Origin: Metabacillus niabensis | Lineage (GTDB): Bacteria; Bacillota; Bacilli; Bacillales; Bacillaceae | DNA length: 64,000 bases | Assembly: GCF_020524345.1 (NCBI RefSeq) | Contig: NZ_JAIVLH010000004.1 | Coordinates: forward strand, 1-64,000 | Reading direction: 5' to 3' | In this document: one piece after another, positions 1-10,270 of the stretch | Layout of the letters: every line of letters begins with the position of its first letter | Position numbering within the stretch: position 1 is the stretch's first letter | Made by a program: the position numbers and the translations under genes | Notes under the pieces: generated by a model | The model's database searches: none | The model's input: the letters and a program-made list of their open reading frames with translations, nothing else | Told to the model about the DNA's origin: nothing

Positions 1-84
1 CTCGTTGAATGGAATTATGTTTCGAAAGCATATTTATCACCTCAAGATTTTCTTAATACAAGTTTAAATCAAAAAAGACTGTAG
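1..84 (+). CDS. 3' end of an unidentified gene (partial)
   Basis: An open frame enters from the left window edge and runs 27 codons to a TAG stop, ending in the residues NTSLNQKRL. The stop codon lies in the left arm of a strong hairpin and a second terminator follows, as expected at a gene end. Too little protein is visible to name a family. The frame could be fortuitous, although 27 codons without a stop in such AT-rich DNA is mildly supportive. Confidence 0.4.
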   Translation, partial: LVEWNYVSKAYLSPQDFLNTSLNQKRL

Positions 85-118
85 GAAAACTCAATTTTAA
101 TGAGTTTGTCTACAGTCT
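71..118 (-). terminator. Rho-independent terminator of the MATE gene
   Basis: The arms AGACTGTAG (76-84) and CTACAGTCT (110-118) pair perfectly, with an inner AAACTCA/TGAGTTT pairing. Read on the minus strand the hairpin is followed by a run of T, placing it as terminator of the leftward MATE gene. Confidence 0.75.
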
Positions 119-122
119 GAGA

Positions 123-161
123 GTGTCTTACTTCATCTGAAGATAAGACACTCTTTTTTAT
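123..161 (+). terminator. Rho-independent terminator of the left-edge gene
   Basis: GAGTGTCTTA (123-132) pairs with TAAGACACTC (146-155), with an inner CTTC/GAAG pairing, and is followed by seven T residues on the plus strand. Confidence 0.8.
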
Positions 162-221
162 GGTTGGATACGGTGAAAATAGGGATTTTGTGATTGGAAT
201 TTGGCGATAATCCGGGTTTTT

Positions 222-1586
222 CTAATTATTTTCTGCAGTTAACACTTCATATTTTCGTTGGATTTTATAAAGTCGAAAAGATAATCCAATTGCTCCAGCG
301 GCAAGCCCAGAAATAAGACCAATCCAATATCCAAAAGCACCCAAAGAAGTATACGTAGCAACAAGATATCCAACTGGAAGTCCAATTACCCAATAAGAGA
401 TGAGAGCCATAATAAATGTTACATTCACATCTTTATATCCTCTTAGGATACCTTGAATTGGTGCAGCTATTGCATCTGATAATTGAAAGAAAATCGCATA
501 AATTAAGAAATCCTGTGTCAGCTTAAGTACGGCATTATCAGAAGTATAAAGTGACGCAACTTCCGGTCTAAAGAAATAAATCAGTGCAGCAGAAATGAGA
601 GATAGCATGAGCGCTAATCCTATACCTATATAGCTGTATTGTCTTGCATCCCTTATTCTTTTTGCCCCAACTTCTTGTCCGATGACAATAGTGAGAGCTA
701 AAGAAATGCTTAACGGAAGCATGTAAAGAAAAGAAGCAAAATTAATGGCTGCCTGATGTGAGGCAATTGTAACGGTATGATATTGACTCATAAGTAGTGT
801 AACAGCAGCAAAAATACTAGTTTCAAAGAATATGGAAAGTCCAATAGGTACACCAATTTTTAAAATTTCTCCCCATGCCTTTAAAGAAATAGGATAGAAC
901 GTCTTAAAAATATAGTACTCCTTAAAAGGAGATCGTTTGTTAACGATAAAGATAGCAATTGCCGTAATACACCAATAAGTTATGGCAGATGCAATACCTG
1001 CACCTATTCCCCCAAGAGCAGGAAATCCAAATTTCCCGAAGATAAACAAGTAGTTGAATACAAAGTTTATTGGTAAGGAAGTAAGTGTGATAATCATAGT
1101 TACTCTGGTAAACCCCAACGCATCAATAAAACATCTTATGACTGCGTATAAAAATAAAGGGAAAATCCCCAGTGATAATGAAATTAAATACCATTTGGCT
1201 ATATAGCGAACCTCATTTTCAAGACCCATATTTAATAAGATGGGATCCAATACAAAAAAACCTAAAATAAAAATAAGAACGGAAATAAAAATGCTAACAT
1301 ACAGACCCTGTACTACCATAAACGGAACATCTTTTGTTTTTTTTGCCCCGACTAGCTGGGCAACAATAGGGGTTACGGATAATAAAATCCCACTTAAACC
1401 GGTATAAACGGGTACCCATAAACTGGATCCAATCGCAACACCCGCTAAGTCATTTGGATGTACTTTGCCTGACATAGTTGTGTCAAAAAAATTCATCGAA
1501 AATAGACCTAGTTGAGTGATGAGAATCGGGAATAAAATACTTGTAAGATAAATTATTTTTTTCTTGTTTAATACGTTTATTTTCAT
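222..1586 (-). CDS. yojI: MATE family multidrug efflux transporter
   Basis: This 454-residue, very hydrophobic protein has about twelve membrane segments in two similar halves and matches the MATE family, which exports cationic drugs in exchange for Na+ or H+. The early stretch [16 protein letters not shown] and the later [13 protein letters not shown] and [11 protein letters not shown] segments, one per half, are typical of NorM-like members. An AGGATG-like ribosome binding site precedes the ATG. Its place beside cdaS is the same as that of yojI (norM) in B. subtilis, which supports the symbol. Substrate cannot be read from the sequence. Confidence 0.85.
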   Translation of the reverse strand: MKINVLNKKKIIYLTSILFPILITQLGLFSMNFFDTTMSGKVHPNDLAGVAIGSSLWVPVYTGLSGILLSVTPIVAQLVGAKKTKDVPFMVVQGLYVSIFISVLIFILGFFVLDPILLNMGLENEVRYIAKWYLISLSLGIFPLFLYAVIRCFIDALGFTRVTMIITLTSLPINFVFNYLFIFGKFGFPALGGIGAGIASAITYWCITAIAIFIVNKRSPFKEYYIFKTFYPISLKAWGEILKIGVPIGLSIFFETSIFAAVTLLMSQYHTVTIASHQAAINFASFLYMLPLSISLALTIVIGQEVGAKRIRDARQYSYIGIGLALMLSLISAALIYFFRPEVASLYTSDNAVLKLTQDFLIYAIFFQLSDAIAAPIQGILRGYKDVNVTFIMALISYWVIGLPVGYLVATYTSLGAFGYWIGLISGLAAGAIGLSFRLYKIQRKYEVLTAENN

Positions 1587-1648
1587 GTTACATCCTCATT
1601 TCAAAAAGATACCTGTTGCATTATAACATGAAAAAGAAAAATAGTAGT

Positions 1649-1771
1649 TTATTTCGGCTGATTGTTATCAGATTTACGTGACTCACCTTTAAACATTTGA
1701 TAATAAAAAAAACCTAAGGATATGACACCTAAAATACTAAACGTATATTGAAGAATCTTTTGAGTAATCAT
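1649..1771 (-). CDS. Small single-pass membrane protein, 40 residues
   Basis: A 40-codon frame starts with ATG eight bases after a near-perfect TATAGGAGGTG ribosome binding site. The protein has a hydrophobic core (YTFSILGVISLGFFYYQMF) at about residues 9-27 and a charged, hydrophilic tail (KGESRKSDNNQPK). It lies between and in the same direction as the MATE gene, 62 bases upstream, and is divergent from cdaS. I do not recognise a family. The strong start signal and clear membrane segment argue that it is expressed, perhaps with the transporter. Confidence 0.6.
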   Translation of the reverse strand: MITQKILQYTFSILGVISLGFFYYQMFKGESRKSDNNQPK

Positions 1772-1883
1772 ACGTACACCTCCTATAAGTAGTATGGTTC
1801 GATAAATGGAAAAAATACACAAAGTAAAAAAATCAAAAATAGAATGAATGAAAAAGACTAATCAAAAGGGAGGATTGAGCATA

Positions 1884-2507
1884 TTGGAACAAAATCAAAC
1901 ATTTACATCTATCAAACATCACATTGCTGTTCACCTAAGTCAAATAATTGATGAATCACAAACAATGAGAAATTCACTGGATGAGAAAGAATATTGTCTA
2001 TTATGCGAGCTTGCTCATATAAGAGATCTCTTTAATGAAATACAATCTTCCGCGTCTTTCTTTTATTTAAAGGCTTATATAGAAAAATTTACAACTCAAT
2101 ACATAGAGATCGCTAAGGCGATTCAAAATCTGGCTGAAAAAAGGCACGGGGCACTAATTGTTGTAGAAAGAGAAAACCCGGTTTCTGACCATATACAGGG
2201 AGGTATTCCATTAAATGCTACGATCTCCAATCGCTTAATCGAAAGTATTTTCTATCCGGGAAATCCTCTCCATGATGGGGCAATATTAGTGAAGGGAGAT
2301 TATATTATTTCCGCTGCAAATGTATTGCCTTTAACAAACCAGGATTTTGGATCAGAGAAAGTAGGAACAAGACATAGGGCAGGTATCGGCCTTACGGAGA
2401 TGACTGATTCTTTAGTACTCATCATTTCAGAGGAAACAGGAAAAATGTCGTTTGCACTAGCGGGAACCCTTTATCCTATTATCTCACCTGAATCTAGTCT
2501 CCAATAA
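1884..2507 (+). CDS. cdaS: Sporulation-specific diadenylate cyclase CdaS
   Basis: The C-terminal half is a DisA_N diadenylate cyclase domain that condenses two ATP into cyclic di-AMP. The two signature motifs are present: LHDGAILVKGDYIISAANVLPL and GTRHRAGIGLTEMTDS. The N-terminal ~70 residues are helical and charged, like the autoinhibitory YojJ domain of CdaS, and there is no membrane segment, excluding CdaA. I place the start at TTG 1884 because GGGAGG lies ten bases upstream and this gives 207 residues, the length of B. subtilis CdaS. The upstream ATG at 1848 has no ribosome binding site. In B. subtilis CdaS acts in the forespore. Confidence 0.9.
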   Translation: MEQNQTFTSIKHHIAVHLSQIIDESQTMRNSLDEKEYCLLCELAHIRDLFNEIQSSASFFYLKAYIEKFTTQYIEIAKAIQNLAEKRHGALIVVERENPVSDHIQGGIPLNATISNRLIESIFYPGNPLHDGAILVKGDYIISAANVLPLTNQDFGSEKVGTRHRAGIGLTEMTDSLVLIISEETGKMSFALAGTLYPIISPESSLQ

Positions 2508-2521
2508 AAAAATAATTATGT

Positions 2522-2554
2522 AAAAGTCAGAACATAGTTTCTGACTTTTTTTAT
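2522..2554 (+). terminator. Rho-independent terminator of cdaS
   Basis: AAAAGTCAGAA (2522-2532) pairs with TTCTGACTTTT (2539-2549), followed by a T-rich tail. Confidence 0.85.
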
Positions 2555-2762
2555 TATATAGAAATTCGAAGGATACTAGATTAAGAAGTGAGTGGGGTAA
2601 GCTGAAATAGAGTGAATGTCTGTCTATGTAAAATTTTGTATAGTAAAAAGGAAGGATTTGTATCATTTTACCTGTTTTTATTAAATTTATTTATAAATAT
2701 GTAGTTTTATGTCTGATAATCTATTAAACTAAGCTTATGATGAGTAGGAGGTAATAGTAGAA

Positions 2763-3827
2763 ATGAAACAAAAAATATTAGGATTGACAGCAACAGCAGT
2801 TGTTGGGTCATCATTATTTGCTTCAGTCGCTGCAGCAGATGAGAAAATTAAAGTTAAAAGTGGTGATACACTTTGGGATTTGTCAAGGCAGTATGATACA
2901 ACAGTTAACAACCTTAAGCAATGGAATTCATTACATAGTGACTTTCTTCAGGTTGGACAAGTTCTAAAGGTAAAAACATCTACTACTACGAATAATCAAT
3001 CAAGTAATAGTACAACATCGAGTTCTTCTTCATCAACTTCAGCTGAAAGTGTAACATACACTGTGAAAAGCGGAGATTCATTATGGGTGATTGCTAGAGC
3101 TCATAATACATCAGTTGCTGAGCTAAAGAAACTAAACAATTTAACAAGTGATCTTATCCGTGTTGGTCAAAAATTATCGGTTAGAAAACAAGCCGGTCAA
3201 ACTAATCAGAAAAATGAAGAAACGGTTAGCAACAATAAACCTGAGCAAGATTCATCAAATGTCGTTTCTACATACAAGGTTTTACCAGGTGATTCGTTAT
3301 GGAAAATAGCCAATAAATTTGACTTAACGATTGCAGAAATAAAAGTAGCAAATAATCTTAAATCAGATGTTATTCGAGTTGGTCAGGTTTTAAAATTGAA
3401 TGGTGATAAGACAATTAGTCAAGATACAAATAACACGGTGTCAAAACCTTCGCAATCACAAAATCAATCCTCAAAAATTGACACAATGATAAGTGAAGCG
3501 AAATCACTAATGGGAACTCCATACCGTTGGGCTGGAAATACACCAAGTGGTTTTGATTGCAGTGGATTTATTTATTATGTTCTAAATAAAGTTACATCTG
3601 TGTCTCGCTTAAGTACAGCGGGTTATTGGGATACGATGAAATCTGTAAGCAATCCTGCAGTAGGAGATTTTGTCTTCTTTACTACATATAAGGCAGGTCC
3701 ATCACATATGGGAATTTATTTAGGAAATAATGAATTTATTCATGCTAGCAGCTCAGGAGTTACGATAAGTAAACTGGATAATTCATATTGGAAGCAGCGC
3801 TATCTTGGTGCTAAGCGCTATTTATAG
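2763..3827 (+). CDS. cwlS: LysM-NlpC/P60 cell wall endopeptidase, CwlS-like
   Basis: A secreted peptidoglycan DL-endopeptidase of 354 residues. A signal peptide ends near ASVAAA-DE (about residue 25). Three LysM peptidoglycan-binding repeats lie at about 28-71, 98-141 and 169-212, separated by Ser/Thr/Asn-rich linkers. The C-terminal NlpC/P60 domain (about 238-354) carries the catalytic Cys266 in [10 protein letters not shown], His315 in PSHMGIYLG and a third polar residue near His327. B. subtilis CwlS (YojL) at the same locus has four LysM repeats, so this copy is one repeat shorter. The enzyme family cleaves D-gamma-glutamyl-diaminopimelate bonds, usually in cell separation. A GTAGGAGGT binding site precedes the ATG. 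Confidence 0.9.
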   Translation: MKQKILGLTATAVVGSSLFASVAAADEKIKVKSGDTLWDLSRQYDTTVNNLKQWNSLHSDFLQVGQVLKVKTSTTTNNQSSNSTTSSSSSSTSAESVTYTVKSGDSLWVIARAHNTSVAELKKLNNLTSDLIRVGQKLSVRKQAGQTNQKNEETVSNNKPEQDSSNVVSTYKVLPGDSLWKIANKFDLTIAEIKVANNLKSDVIRVGQVLKLNGDKTISQDTNNTVSKPSQSQNQSSKIDTMISEAKSLMGTPYRWAGNTPSGFDCSGFIYYVLNKVTSVSRLSTAGYWDTMKSVSNPAVGDFVFFTTYKAGPSHMGIYLGNNEFIHASSSGVTISKLDNSYWKQRYLGAKRYL

Positions 3828-3852
3828 AATCCTTTAGGATTCTATTTTTTTT
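3824..3852 (+). terminator. Rho-independent terminator of cwlS
   Basis: ATAGAATCC (3824-3832) and GGATTCTAT (3837-3845) form a compact hairpin with a TTTA loop, followed by eight T. It overlaps the stop codon. Confidence 0.85.
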
Positions 3853-3988
3853 GAGATAAAAAATAGGGTTGGATTTAGTGATTAATTACCACCTAAAGTA
3901 CTATCGTAAACTTTGAATACTTACAATCTTTTTAGTATACTCATGTTTGGTATGAACGTTTGAAAAAGGTATAAAAGGAAGGACAAAT

Positions 3989-4876
3989 ATGAAAAACATA
4001 GAAGCTTATCAATTACCAATGGACATTCAAAAATTAATAAAGGATAGATCAACAAGAGAAGTACATGAGGACGATGAATTATTAATCGGTGAGAGCGGAT
4101 ATACTCCAACTGATGATTCTATTATTTATGATGCAATGATTGCATTAGCTCTCGGAAAAAATGTTTTATTAAAAGGTCCAACAGGATCTGGAAAAACCAA
4201 ACTTGCTGAAACTTTATCAAATCTATTTCAGCAGCCGATGCATAGTATTAACTGTTCTGTTGATTTAGACGCAGAAGCATTATTAGGCTTTAAAACAATT
4301 GAAAACAATCAAAGTGGAACTTCGATTGAATTTATTGCAGGACCTGTTGTGAAAGCGATGAAAAAAGGACATCTTCTATATATCGATGAAATTAATATGG
4401 CTAAACCGGAAACATTACCTATATTAAATGGAGTACTGGATTATCGAAGAATGATTACAAATCCATTTACAGGTGAAGTTGTGAGATCTCATGAGCACTT
4501 TGGTGTTATTGCTGCGATAAATGAAGGATATGTTGGTACAGTACCCTTAAATGAAGCATTAAAAAACCGTTTTATTGTCATTGAAGTTCCATATATTCAA
4601 GACGATGAATTAAAATCGGTTCTTGAAAAACAATCCAAGCTTAAAGATCCAACGTTAATTAAAACATTTACAAAGTTGTCAGCTGATTTGTTAAGTCTTG
4701 TTCAAAATGGACAGGTTTCAGAAGAAGCTGCATCAATACGGGCACTAATTGATACATGTGATTTAGCTTGCTATCTCCCTCCTAAACGTGCTGTCGAAAG
4801 AGGAATTGTTGAAAAGCTGGAGGATGAAAGAGAAAAAGCAGCCATTCGAAATGTGGCTGAAACTCTATTTGAGTGA
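3989..4876 (+). CDS. yojN: MoxR/NorQ-type AAA+ ATPase
   Basis: A 295-residue AAA+ ATPase with Walker A GPTGSGKT (63-70), Walker B LLYIDE (129-134) and a sensor Asn in AAINEG near 178. The order and spacing fit the NorQ/CbbQ branch of MoxR ATPases, which act as chaperones inserting metals or cofactors, or remodelling a partner, together with a VWA-domain protein. The next gene encodes exactly such a VWA protein and starts ten bases after this stop, so the two are translationally linked. This matches yojN-yojO of B. subtilis. The target of the pair is not known to me. Confidence 0.88.
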   Translation: MKNIEAYQLPMDIQKLIKDRSTREVHEDDELLIGESGYTPTDDSIIYDAMIALALGKNVLLKGPTGSGKTKLAETLSNLFQQPMHSINCSVDLDAEALLGFKTIENNQSGTSIEFIAGPVVKAMKKGHLLYIDEINMAKPETLPILNGVLDYRRMITNPFTGEVVRSHEHFGVIAAINEGYVGTVPLNEALKNRFIVIEVPYIQDDELKSVLEKQSKLKDPTLIKTFTKLSADLLSLVQNGQVSEEAASIRALIDTCDLACYLPPKRAVERGIVEKLEDEREKAAIRNVAETLFE

Positions 4877-4886
4877 GGTTTTGGTT

Positions 4887-6806
4887 TTGAGATTTATTAA
4901 GTTTAACGATCAACAAGTTGATTCATTTCTTTTTATGGAACTAGCTGATCTTTCAAAAGGACTTACAAAGAATCGTGATATGGAAGTGGATTATAGTGTC
5001 CAATCTTATTTAGATCCATTTGAAAAAAAGATATATGTTAGTCATTTTTGGGATCATCGTGAAAAAATCGAGACAGAATTAGCATTAAAAAGTGATGTAT
5101 ATCTACGGAGTATTGGAAATTATTTTCATACAGATTTTCGAGAGCTTGGCTTATTTATACAAAAAGTAAGACCGTTAAAGCTCAATAGCTTTGCCAAACA
5201 ACTTTGTATGCTGCTGGAAGATCTTCGGATAGAAGAGGTATGTATAAAAGAAAGACCAGGTACAAAACCGGCGTTTTACTTGAGAAAAAGGTTATACCGT
5301 AGACATTTTCAAAGCCAACTTATTATTCATAAGGAACGTAGTATTTTAACAGACGCTCTATTTAACGCACTCTATCTAATCCTGACGGCTGAATCTACAT
5401 TGGAACAAGTCCCTGCATTGTCAGAAAACATAGATCGGACATTACCTTATATTCAAACTCAAATCTTTCAAGTTTTTGAAGCTTCTTCAACCTCACACAT
5501 TATTAAGATTGTTTTAAATGTAGTTGTTATTTTAGAAGAGCTTATGGATCAAGACATGCTTAATACTTATTTTTATTTAGCTGATCTTCCGTACGAATCG
5601 ATAAAAGCTTCAAGTCTTTTTGATGAGTTAAAGAGAAAATCAAAATTAAAAAATAAAGATCAAATCGAAGATGCTAAAAAGGGTGATGAAGATGTTCATA
5701 GTGACAAACTTCCAACCTGGCATAGTGAAACAAGTAAGCCAACCAAAAGTTTTTTACAATTTGATTTAGAACAAGGAACAAACACAACACTTAATGGTGA
5801 TGGGACTGTTCGTGAAGGCGAAGATACAGATCAAGCACTTGCAATGGTACAAGGGACATCCGGAAAAGCTAAAAAAAATGATTATTCAAAGCTAGAAGCT
5901 ATGGAGTCGCAAAAAGAAGAAAGATCTAGTGTTGGGGAGCATGTATATGGGAAGGAAAATAAATATGCTGTACCAATATTTGTTCAATCAAAGCTCCCAT
6001 CAGCAGATGATATAGATAAATACAAACATGATCAACATGATATTCTTCTATTTCAGAAAAAATTAAAATTAATGATACAAAAAACCTTGGAACATAAAAG
6101 AACATTGCCAAGAACAGATCTTCATATAGGGAGGTTAAACAAAAAGCTTCTAAGATTATTGACAGAAGAAAATCCTAAGCTGTTTTATAAAAAGCAGGAA
6201 AGATCACCGGATATTGATGCTGTTTTTACTCTTTTAGTTGATTGTTCTGCCTCCATGTTTGATAAAATGGACCAAACAAAGCTGGGAATTATACTCTTTC
6301 ATGAAACATTAAAGTCTGTCAGAGTTCCGCATCAGATAGTAGGTTTTTGGGAAGATACAAATGAAGCTTCCAAATCCCGACAGCCGAACCATTTTCATAC
6401 AGTTATTTCCTTTAAGGATTCATTGCAGAGTCAATCAGGACCAGAGATTATGCAATTATCTCCAGAAGAAGATAATCGAGATGGGTATGCAATAAGACAT
6501 ATGACCGAACAATTAATGAAAAGAAATGAAAAGCAAAAATTTCTGCTCGTGTTTTCCGATGGTGAACCAGCCGCAACCGGGTATGAAAGAAATGGGATAA
6601 TTGATACACATGAAGCTGTATTAGATGGCAGGAAGTTTGGGATAGAAGTAATGAATGTCTTTTTATCAACAAATGAAGTCGATGAAGCGACCAAAAAAAC
6701 CATCCAAAATATTTATGGAAGGTACAGTGTTTTTGTTGAAAAAATTGAAGAGCTTCCAGAACAATTATACCCATTACTAAAAAGATTGTTATTAAAAACA
6801 ATCTAG
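4887..6806 (+). CDS. yojO: VWA domain protein, partner of the MoxR ATPase
   Basis: A protein of about 639 residues with a C-terminal von Willebrand factor A domain: the MIDAS motif DCSASM is in LLVDCSASMFDKM and a second acidic loop is FSDGEPAATG. The N-terminal ~350 residues are helical, the middle is acidic and low-complexity. This layout is that of NorD/CoxE-like partners of MoxR ATPases. The open frame extends back into yojN to an ATG at 4788, but I choose TTG 4887 because a GTGAGG site sits about eight bases upstream and the resulting protein starts MRFIKFNDQQ. The gene completes a two-gene operon. Confidence 0.85.
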   Translation: MRFIKFNDQQVDSFLFMELADLSKGLTKNRDMEVDYSVQSYLDPFEKKIYVSHFWDHREKIETELALKSDVYLRSIGNYFHTDFRELGLFIQKVRPLKLNSFAKQLCMLLEDLRIEEVCIKERPGTKPAFYLRKRLYRRHFQSQLIIHKERSILTDALFNALYLILTAESTLEQVPALSENIDRTLPYIQTQIFQVFEASSTSHIIKIVLNVVVILEELMDQDMLNTYFYLADLPYESIKASSLFDELKRKSKLKNKDQIEDAKKGDEDVHSDKLPTWHSETSKPTKSFLQFDLEQGTNTTLNGDGTVREGEDTDQALAMVQGTSGKAKKNDYSKLEAMESQKEERSSVGEHVYGKENKYAVPIFVQSKLPSADDIDKYKHDQHDILLFQKKLKLMIQKTLEHKRTLPRTDLHIGRLNKKLLRLLTEENPKLFYKKQERSPDIDAVFTLLVDCSASMFDKMDQTKLGIILFHETLKSVRVPHQIVGFWEDTNEASKSRQPNHFHTVISFKDSLQSQSGPEIMQLSPEEDNRDGYAIRHMTEQLMKRNEKQKFLLVFSDGEPAATGYERNGIIDTHEAVLDGRKFGIEVMNVFLSTNEVDEATKKTIQNIYGRYSVFVEKIEELPEQLYPLLKRLLLKTI

Positions 6807-6841
6807 TTGTTCTTATAGAAAAGCAATGATTATTTGATAGT

Positions 6842-6878
6842 AGGACAAAATCTGAAGTATGATTTTGTCCTTATGTTT
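6842..6878 (+). terminator. Terminator of yojNO
   Basis: AGGACAAAATC (6842-6852) pairs with GATTTTGTCCT (6861-6871); the tail TATGTTTTG is only moderately U-rich. Confidence 0.65.
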
Positions 6879-7137
6879 TGAGATAGATACTATTGAATTA
6901 ATCTAAAAAATAGATCGATAATTTGTCTGTTTTTAGGGACGCTTTGACATAGAAAAATTTATCAAAATTTACTCTAAAATAATAAAAATTGTACTTTTCT
7001 TCCAAGGATTTGTAGTATGATAGAGGTAAGGAAGAGGGGGTATTATTTGATAATTCTAATTATTTAAATAATTGAGAGCGCTAAGAATAGTTATTGAAAA
7101 AAGGACCAAATTTTTTTAAATTTTTCAATCATCTATC

Positions 7138-7186
7138 TTGGAATGTGTAGACACCAATGTTAAAATAGCATTGGAAGCGTTTTAAT
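7138..7186 (+). promoter_or_regulatory. odhA promoter with overlapping cre-like site
   Basis: A SigA-type promoter is visible: TTGGAA (7138-7143), a 17-base spacer and TAAAAT (7161-7166). Starting at about the expected transcription start is TGGAAGCGTTTTAAT (7172-7186), which fits the CcpA cre consensus with two mismatches. This would place odhAB under carbon catabolite repression, as in B. subtilis. The rest of the 490-base gap holds the yojNO terminator at its left end, an AT-rich stretch, and a small hairpin (ATCAGAAA/TTTTCTGAT near 7249-7269) in the leader. I see no gene in it. Confidence 0.55.
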
Positions 7187-7298
7187 ATCATACTACTATA
7201 CTTGTAAGAGTGGTTAATATCGTAGGATAATAATTTTTCCACCTGCGTATCAGAAATATTTTTTCTGATCACTTATGAATCTTTGGGGGTAATGTAAG

Positions 7299-10139
7299 AT
7301 GGCAGTAGGCACAAGTAAGCAAAATTTCCCTTGGGAAGACTTCCATGGTCCAAACCTCGGCTATATCATGGAACAATATGATCAATATAAAATTGATCCA
7401 AATTCTATTGATATAGAATTAAAAGAAATATTTGATAACTGGGGTTCTCCTTCAATACAAATGAAATCTAATAATCAACAAACATTAGCTGAAGGTGAAA
7501 CAATTTCAGCTGATAAAATGAAAAAAGTAGCAGAAGCAGTAAAACTTGTAACTAATATCCGTAGATATGGTCACTTATATGCTGCTGTGTATCCTTTTGG
7601 GGATACTGCTGAGAAAAATGAATTTTTACAACTTGAAGAATATGATTTAACTGAAGAAGATTTAAAGTATATTCCTGTAAACCTTCTATGTGAGGATGTT
7701 CCAGCACATGTTACAAATGGACTAGAGGCATACCAGTACTTAAAAGAAGTTTACAAAGGTTCTATTGCTTTTGAGTTTAGCCATGTACATAATTACGAGG
7801 AAAAGACGTGGCTTCTTAAAATGGTTGAGTCCGGTACAATCTTTAAAAATCTGTCGAAAGAAAAGCGAATTTCGATTTTAAAGAGATTAACAGAAGTAGA
7901 AGGATTTGAGCAATTTTTGCATCGTACATTTGTAGGGCAGAAGCGTTTCTCTATTGAAGGACTGGATATGCTTGTTCCTGTTCTTGATGAATTGATTTCA
8001 AATGCAGTTGAAGCAGGTACGGATACTATTAACATTGGAATGGCACACCGTGGACGTTTAAATGTTTTAGCCCATGTCCTTGGAAAACCATATGAAATTA
8101 TCTTTTCAGAGTTTCAACATGCACCAAATAAGGAATTAGTACCTTCAGAAGGATCTATTGGCATTAACTATGGCTGGAGTGGGGATGTAAAATATCATCT
8201 GGGTGCAAACAAGCAATTCATGGATGAAAGCACTGGTCGAGCTAAAGTTACATTGGCTAATAACCCAAGTCATTTAGAATTCATCGATCCTATTGTTGAA
8301 GGATACACACGTGCTGCACAAGAAGTTCGCACAGAGAAAGGCTATCCTAAACAAAGTGTAAATGATGCGATGGCTATCTTGATTCATGGAGATGCTGCCT
8401 TTCCAGGTGAAGGAATTGTTGCAGAAACTCTTAATTTAAATAAACTAACTGGCTATCAAACAGGTGGAACAATCCATATTATTGCAAATAATATGATTGG
8501 GTTTACGACAGAAAGTCGTGATTCTCGCTCGACAAAATATGCAAGTGATTTAGCAAAAGGGTACGAAATTCCAATTGTCCATGTGAATGCTGATGATCCT
8601 GAAGCATGTATTGCAGCTGTTTATATTGCAATGGAGTACCGTAAAAAATTCAAAAGTGATTTCTTAATTGATCTCATTGGTTATCGTCGATTCGGACATA
8701 ATGAAATGGATGAACCGTCAATGACACAGCCTCAGCTATATGAAAAAGTACGCAAACATCCTACTGTACGTAAATTGTATGCGGAATCACTAGAAAATGA
8801 GAATGTGCTCGGGTCAGACGATATTCAAAAGATCAATGATGAAGTGCAGGGAACTCTTGATAGAGCATATCAAAAGGTTCCAGATAAAAAAGCTGCTGAA
8901 ACTCACGAAATTAAATTACCGAAGTTTGTTAACAGTGGACTTCCTGCGTTACAAACAGCTGTTAACAAAGACAAGCTACTTAAATTAAATGACGAATTGG
9001 TAAAATGGCCGGAAAATTTCAATGTTTTTTCTAAACTGCAAAGAATCTTAGAAAAAAGAGCAAAAGGTCTTAAAGAAGAAGGTAAAGTAGAGTGGGCACT
9101 TGGTGAGGCGTTAGCATTTGCATCTATCCTTACGGATGGAACACCAATTCGTTTAACTGGACAAGATTCACAACGCGGAACATTTGCTCAAAGACATATT
9201 GTTTTACACGATGTCAATACTGGAGAGTTTTACTCACCTTTACACAAACTGTCAGATGCTAAAGCATCATTTGCTATTCATAACAGTCCATTATCTGAAG
9301 GTTCGGTTATTGGCTTTGAATATGGCTACAATGTGTACGCTCCAGAAACATTGGTTTTATGGGAAGCCCAATATGGAGATTTTGCAAATGCTGCTCAAGT
9401 ATTTTTTGATCAGTTTATTGCAGCAGGTCGTGCAAAATGGGGTCAAAAATCCGGACTAATCATGCTGTTACCTCACGGTTTTGAAGGTCAAGGACCAGAG
9501 CATTCCAGTGGAAGACTTGAAAGGTTTTTACAGCTTGCTGCAGAAGATAGCTGGCAAGTAGCAAATTTAACAAGTGCTGCACAATATTTTCATATATTAC
9601 GCAGACAGGCTGATTTGCTAAAACGTGAAGAGGTCAGACCGCTAGTTATCATGACGCCGAAGAGCTTGTTAAGAAATCCACAAACTGTTTCAGATCTGAA
9701 TGAATTATGTGAAGGTGAATTCAAGCCAGTTATTGAACAACCTGGTCTTGGTCATTCACCGGAAAAAGTGAAAAGACTTGTTCTATGTTCAGGAAAAATC
9801 GCTACTGATTTAACGGATAAATTAAATTCCTTAGATGGAAATCAAGACTGGGTGCATATGTTGAGAGTGGAAGAATTATATCCATTCCCTAAGAAAATAA
9901 TCCTTTCAATACTAGAAAATTTATCTTCTCTTGAAGAAATCGTTTGGGTTCAGGAGGAGCCGCAAAATATGGGGGCTTGGAGCTTCATCGACGCTAAGCT
10001 GAGAGAAATTGCACCGGACGGAATTCCAGTGAAATATATTGGCAGAAGAAGAAGACAAAGTCCTGCAGAAGGTGATCCTAATATTCATAAGAAGGATCAA
10101 GAACGTATTGTAACAGAAGCATTGACTTGGAATAAATAA
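7299..10139 (+). CDS. odhA: 2-oxoglutarate dehydrogenase E1 component
   Basis: The 946-residue thiamine-diphosphate enzyme decarboxylates 2-oxoglutarate and transfers the succinyl group to the lipoyl domain of OdhB in the TCA cycle. Supporting motifs are the N-terminal short region [31 protein letters not shown], the ThDP/Mg2+ site [14 protein letters not shown], and [17 protein letters not shown]. Further on, [15 protein letters not shown] and [18 protein letters not shown] are typical of SucA-type E1. Length matches the Bacillus enzyme (about 940). GGGGGTAA precedes the ATG. It forms an operon with odhB, 131 bases downstream. Confidence 0.97.
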   Translation: MAVGTSKQNFPWEDFHGPNLGYIMEQYDQYKIDPNSIDIELKEIFDNWGSPSIQMKSNNQQTLAEGETISADKMKKVAEAVKLVTNIRRYGHLYAAVYPFGDTAEKNEFLQLEEYDLTEEDLKYIPVNLLCEDVPAHVTNGLEAYQYLKEVYKGSIAFEFSHVHNYEEKTWLLKMVESGTIFKNLSKEKRISILKRLTEVEGFEQFLHRTFVGQKRFSIEGLDMLVPVLDELISNAVEAGTDTINIGMAHRGRLNVLAHVLGKPYEIIFSEFQHAPNKELVPSEGSIGINYGWSGDVKYHLGANKQFMDESTGRAKVTLANNPSHLEFIDPIVEGYTRAAQEVRTEKGYPKQSVNDAMAILIHGDAAFPGEGIVAETLNLNKLTGYQTGGTIHIIANNMIGFTTESRDSRSTKYASDLAKGYEIPIVHVNADDPEACIAAVYIAMEYRKKFKSDFLIDLIGYRRFGHNEMDEPSMTQPQLYEKVRKHPTVRKLYAESLENENVLGSDDIQKINDEVQGTLDRAYQKVPDKKAAETHEIKLPKFVNSGLPALQTAVNKDKLLKLNDELVKWPENFNVFSKLQRILEKRAKGLKEEGKVEWALGEALAFASILTDGTPIRLTGQDSQRGTFAQRHIVLHDVNTGEFYSPLHKLSDAKASFAIHNSPLSEGSVIGFEYGYNVYAPETLVLWEAQYGDFANAAQVFFDQFIAAGRAKWGQKSGLIMLLPHGFEGQGPEHSSGRLERFLQLAAEDSWQVANLTSAAQYFHILRRQADLLKREEVRPLVIMTPKSLLRNPQTVSDLNELCEGEFKPVIEQPGLGHSPEKVKRLVLCSGKIATDLTDKLNSLDGNQDWVHMLRVEELYPFPKKIILSILENLSSLEEIVWVQEEPQNMGAWSFIDAKLREIAPDGIPVKYIGRRRRQSPAEGDPNIHKKDQERIVTEALTWNK

Positions 10140-10270
10140 TATTGACCATTTATGTATTGACTAAATTGAAAAATGCGGAACTTGCTGATGATCAATAATT
10201 CGCTTCTATTGTGTATCTACTGTATGAGCGAAACTCTTATAAAAGCAAGTGCTCAAGGGGGAACCAACAC

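Noticed and set aside
6431-6801. Two minus-strand frames of 90 and 117 codons inside yojO
   Set aside because: They lie opposite the conserved VWA domain and lack start signals.
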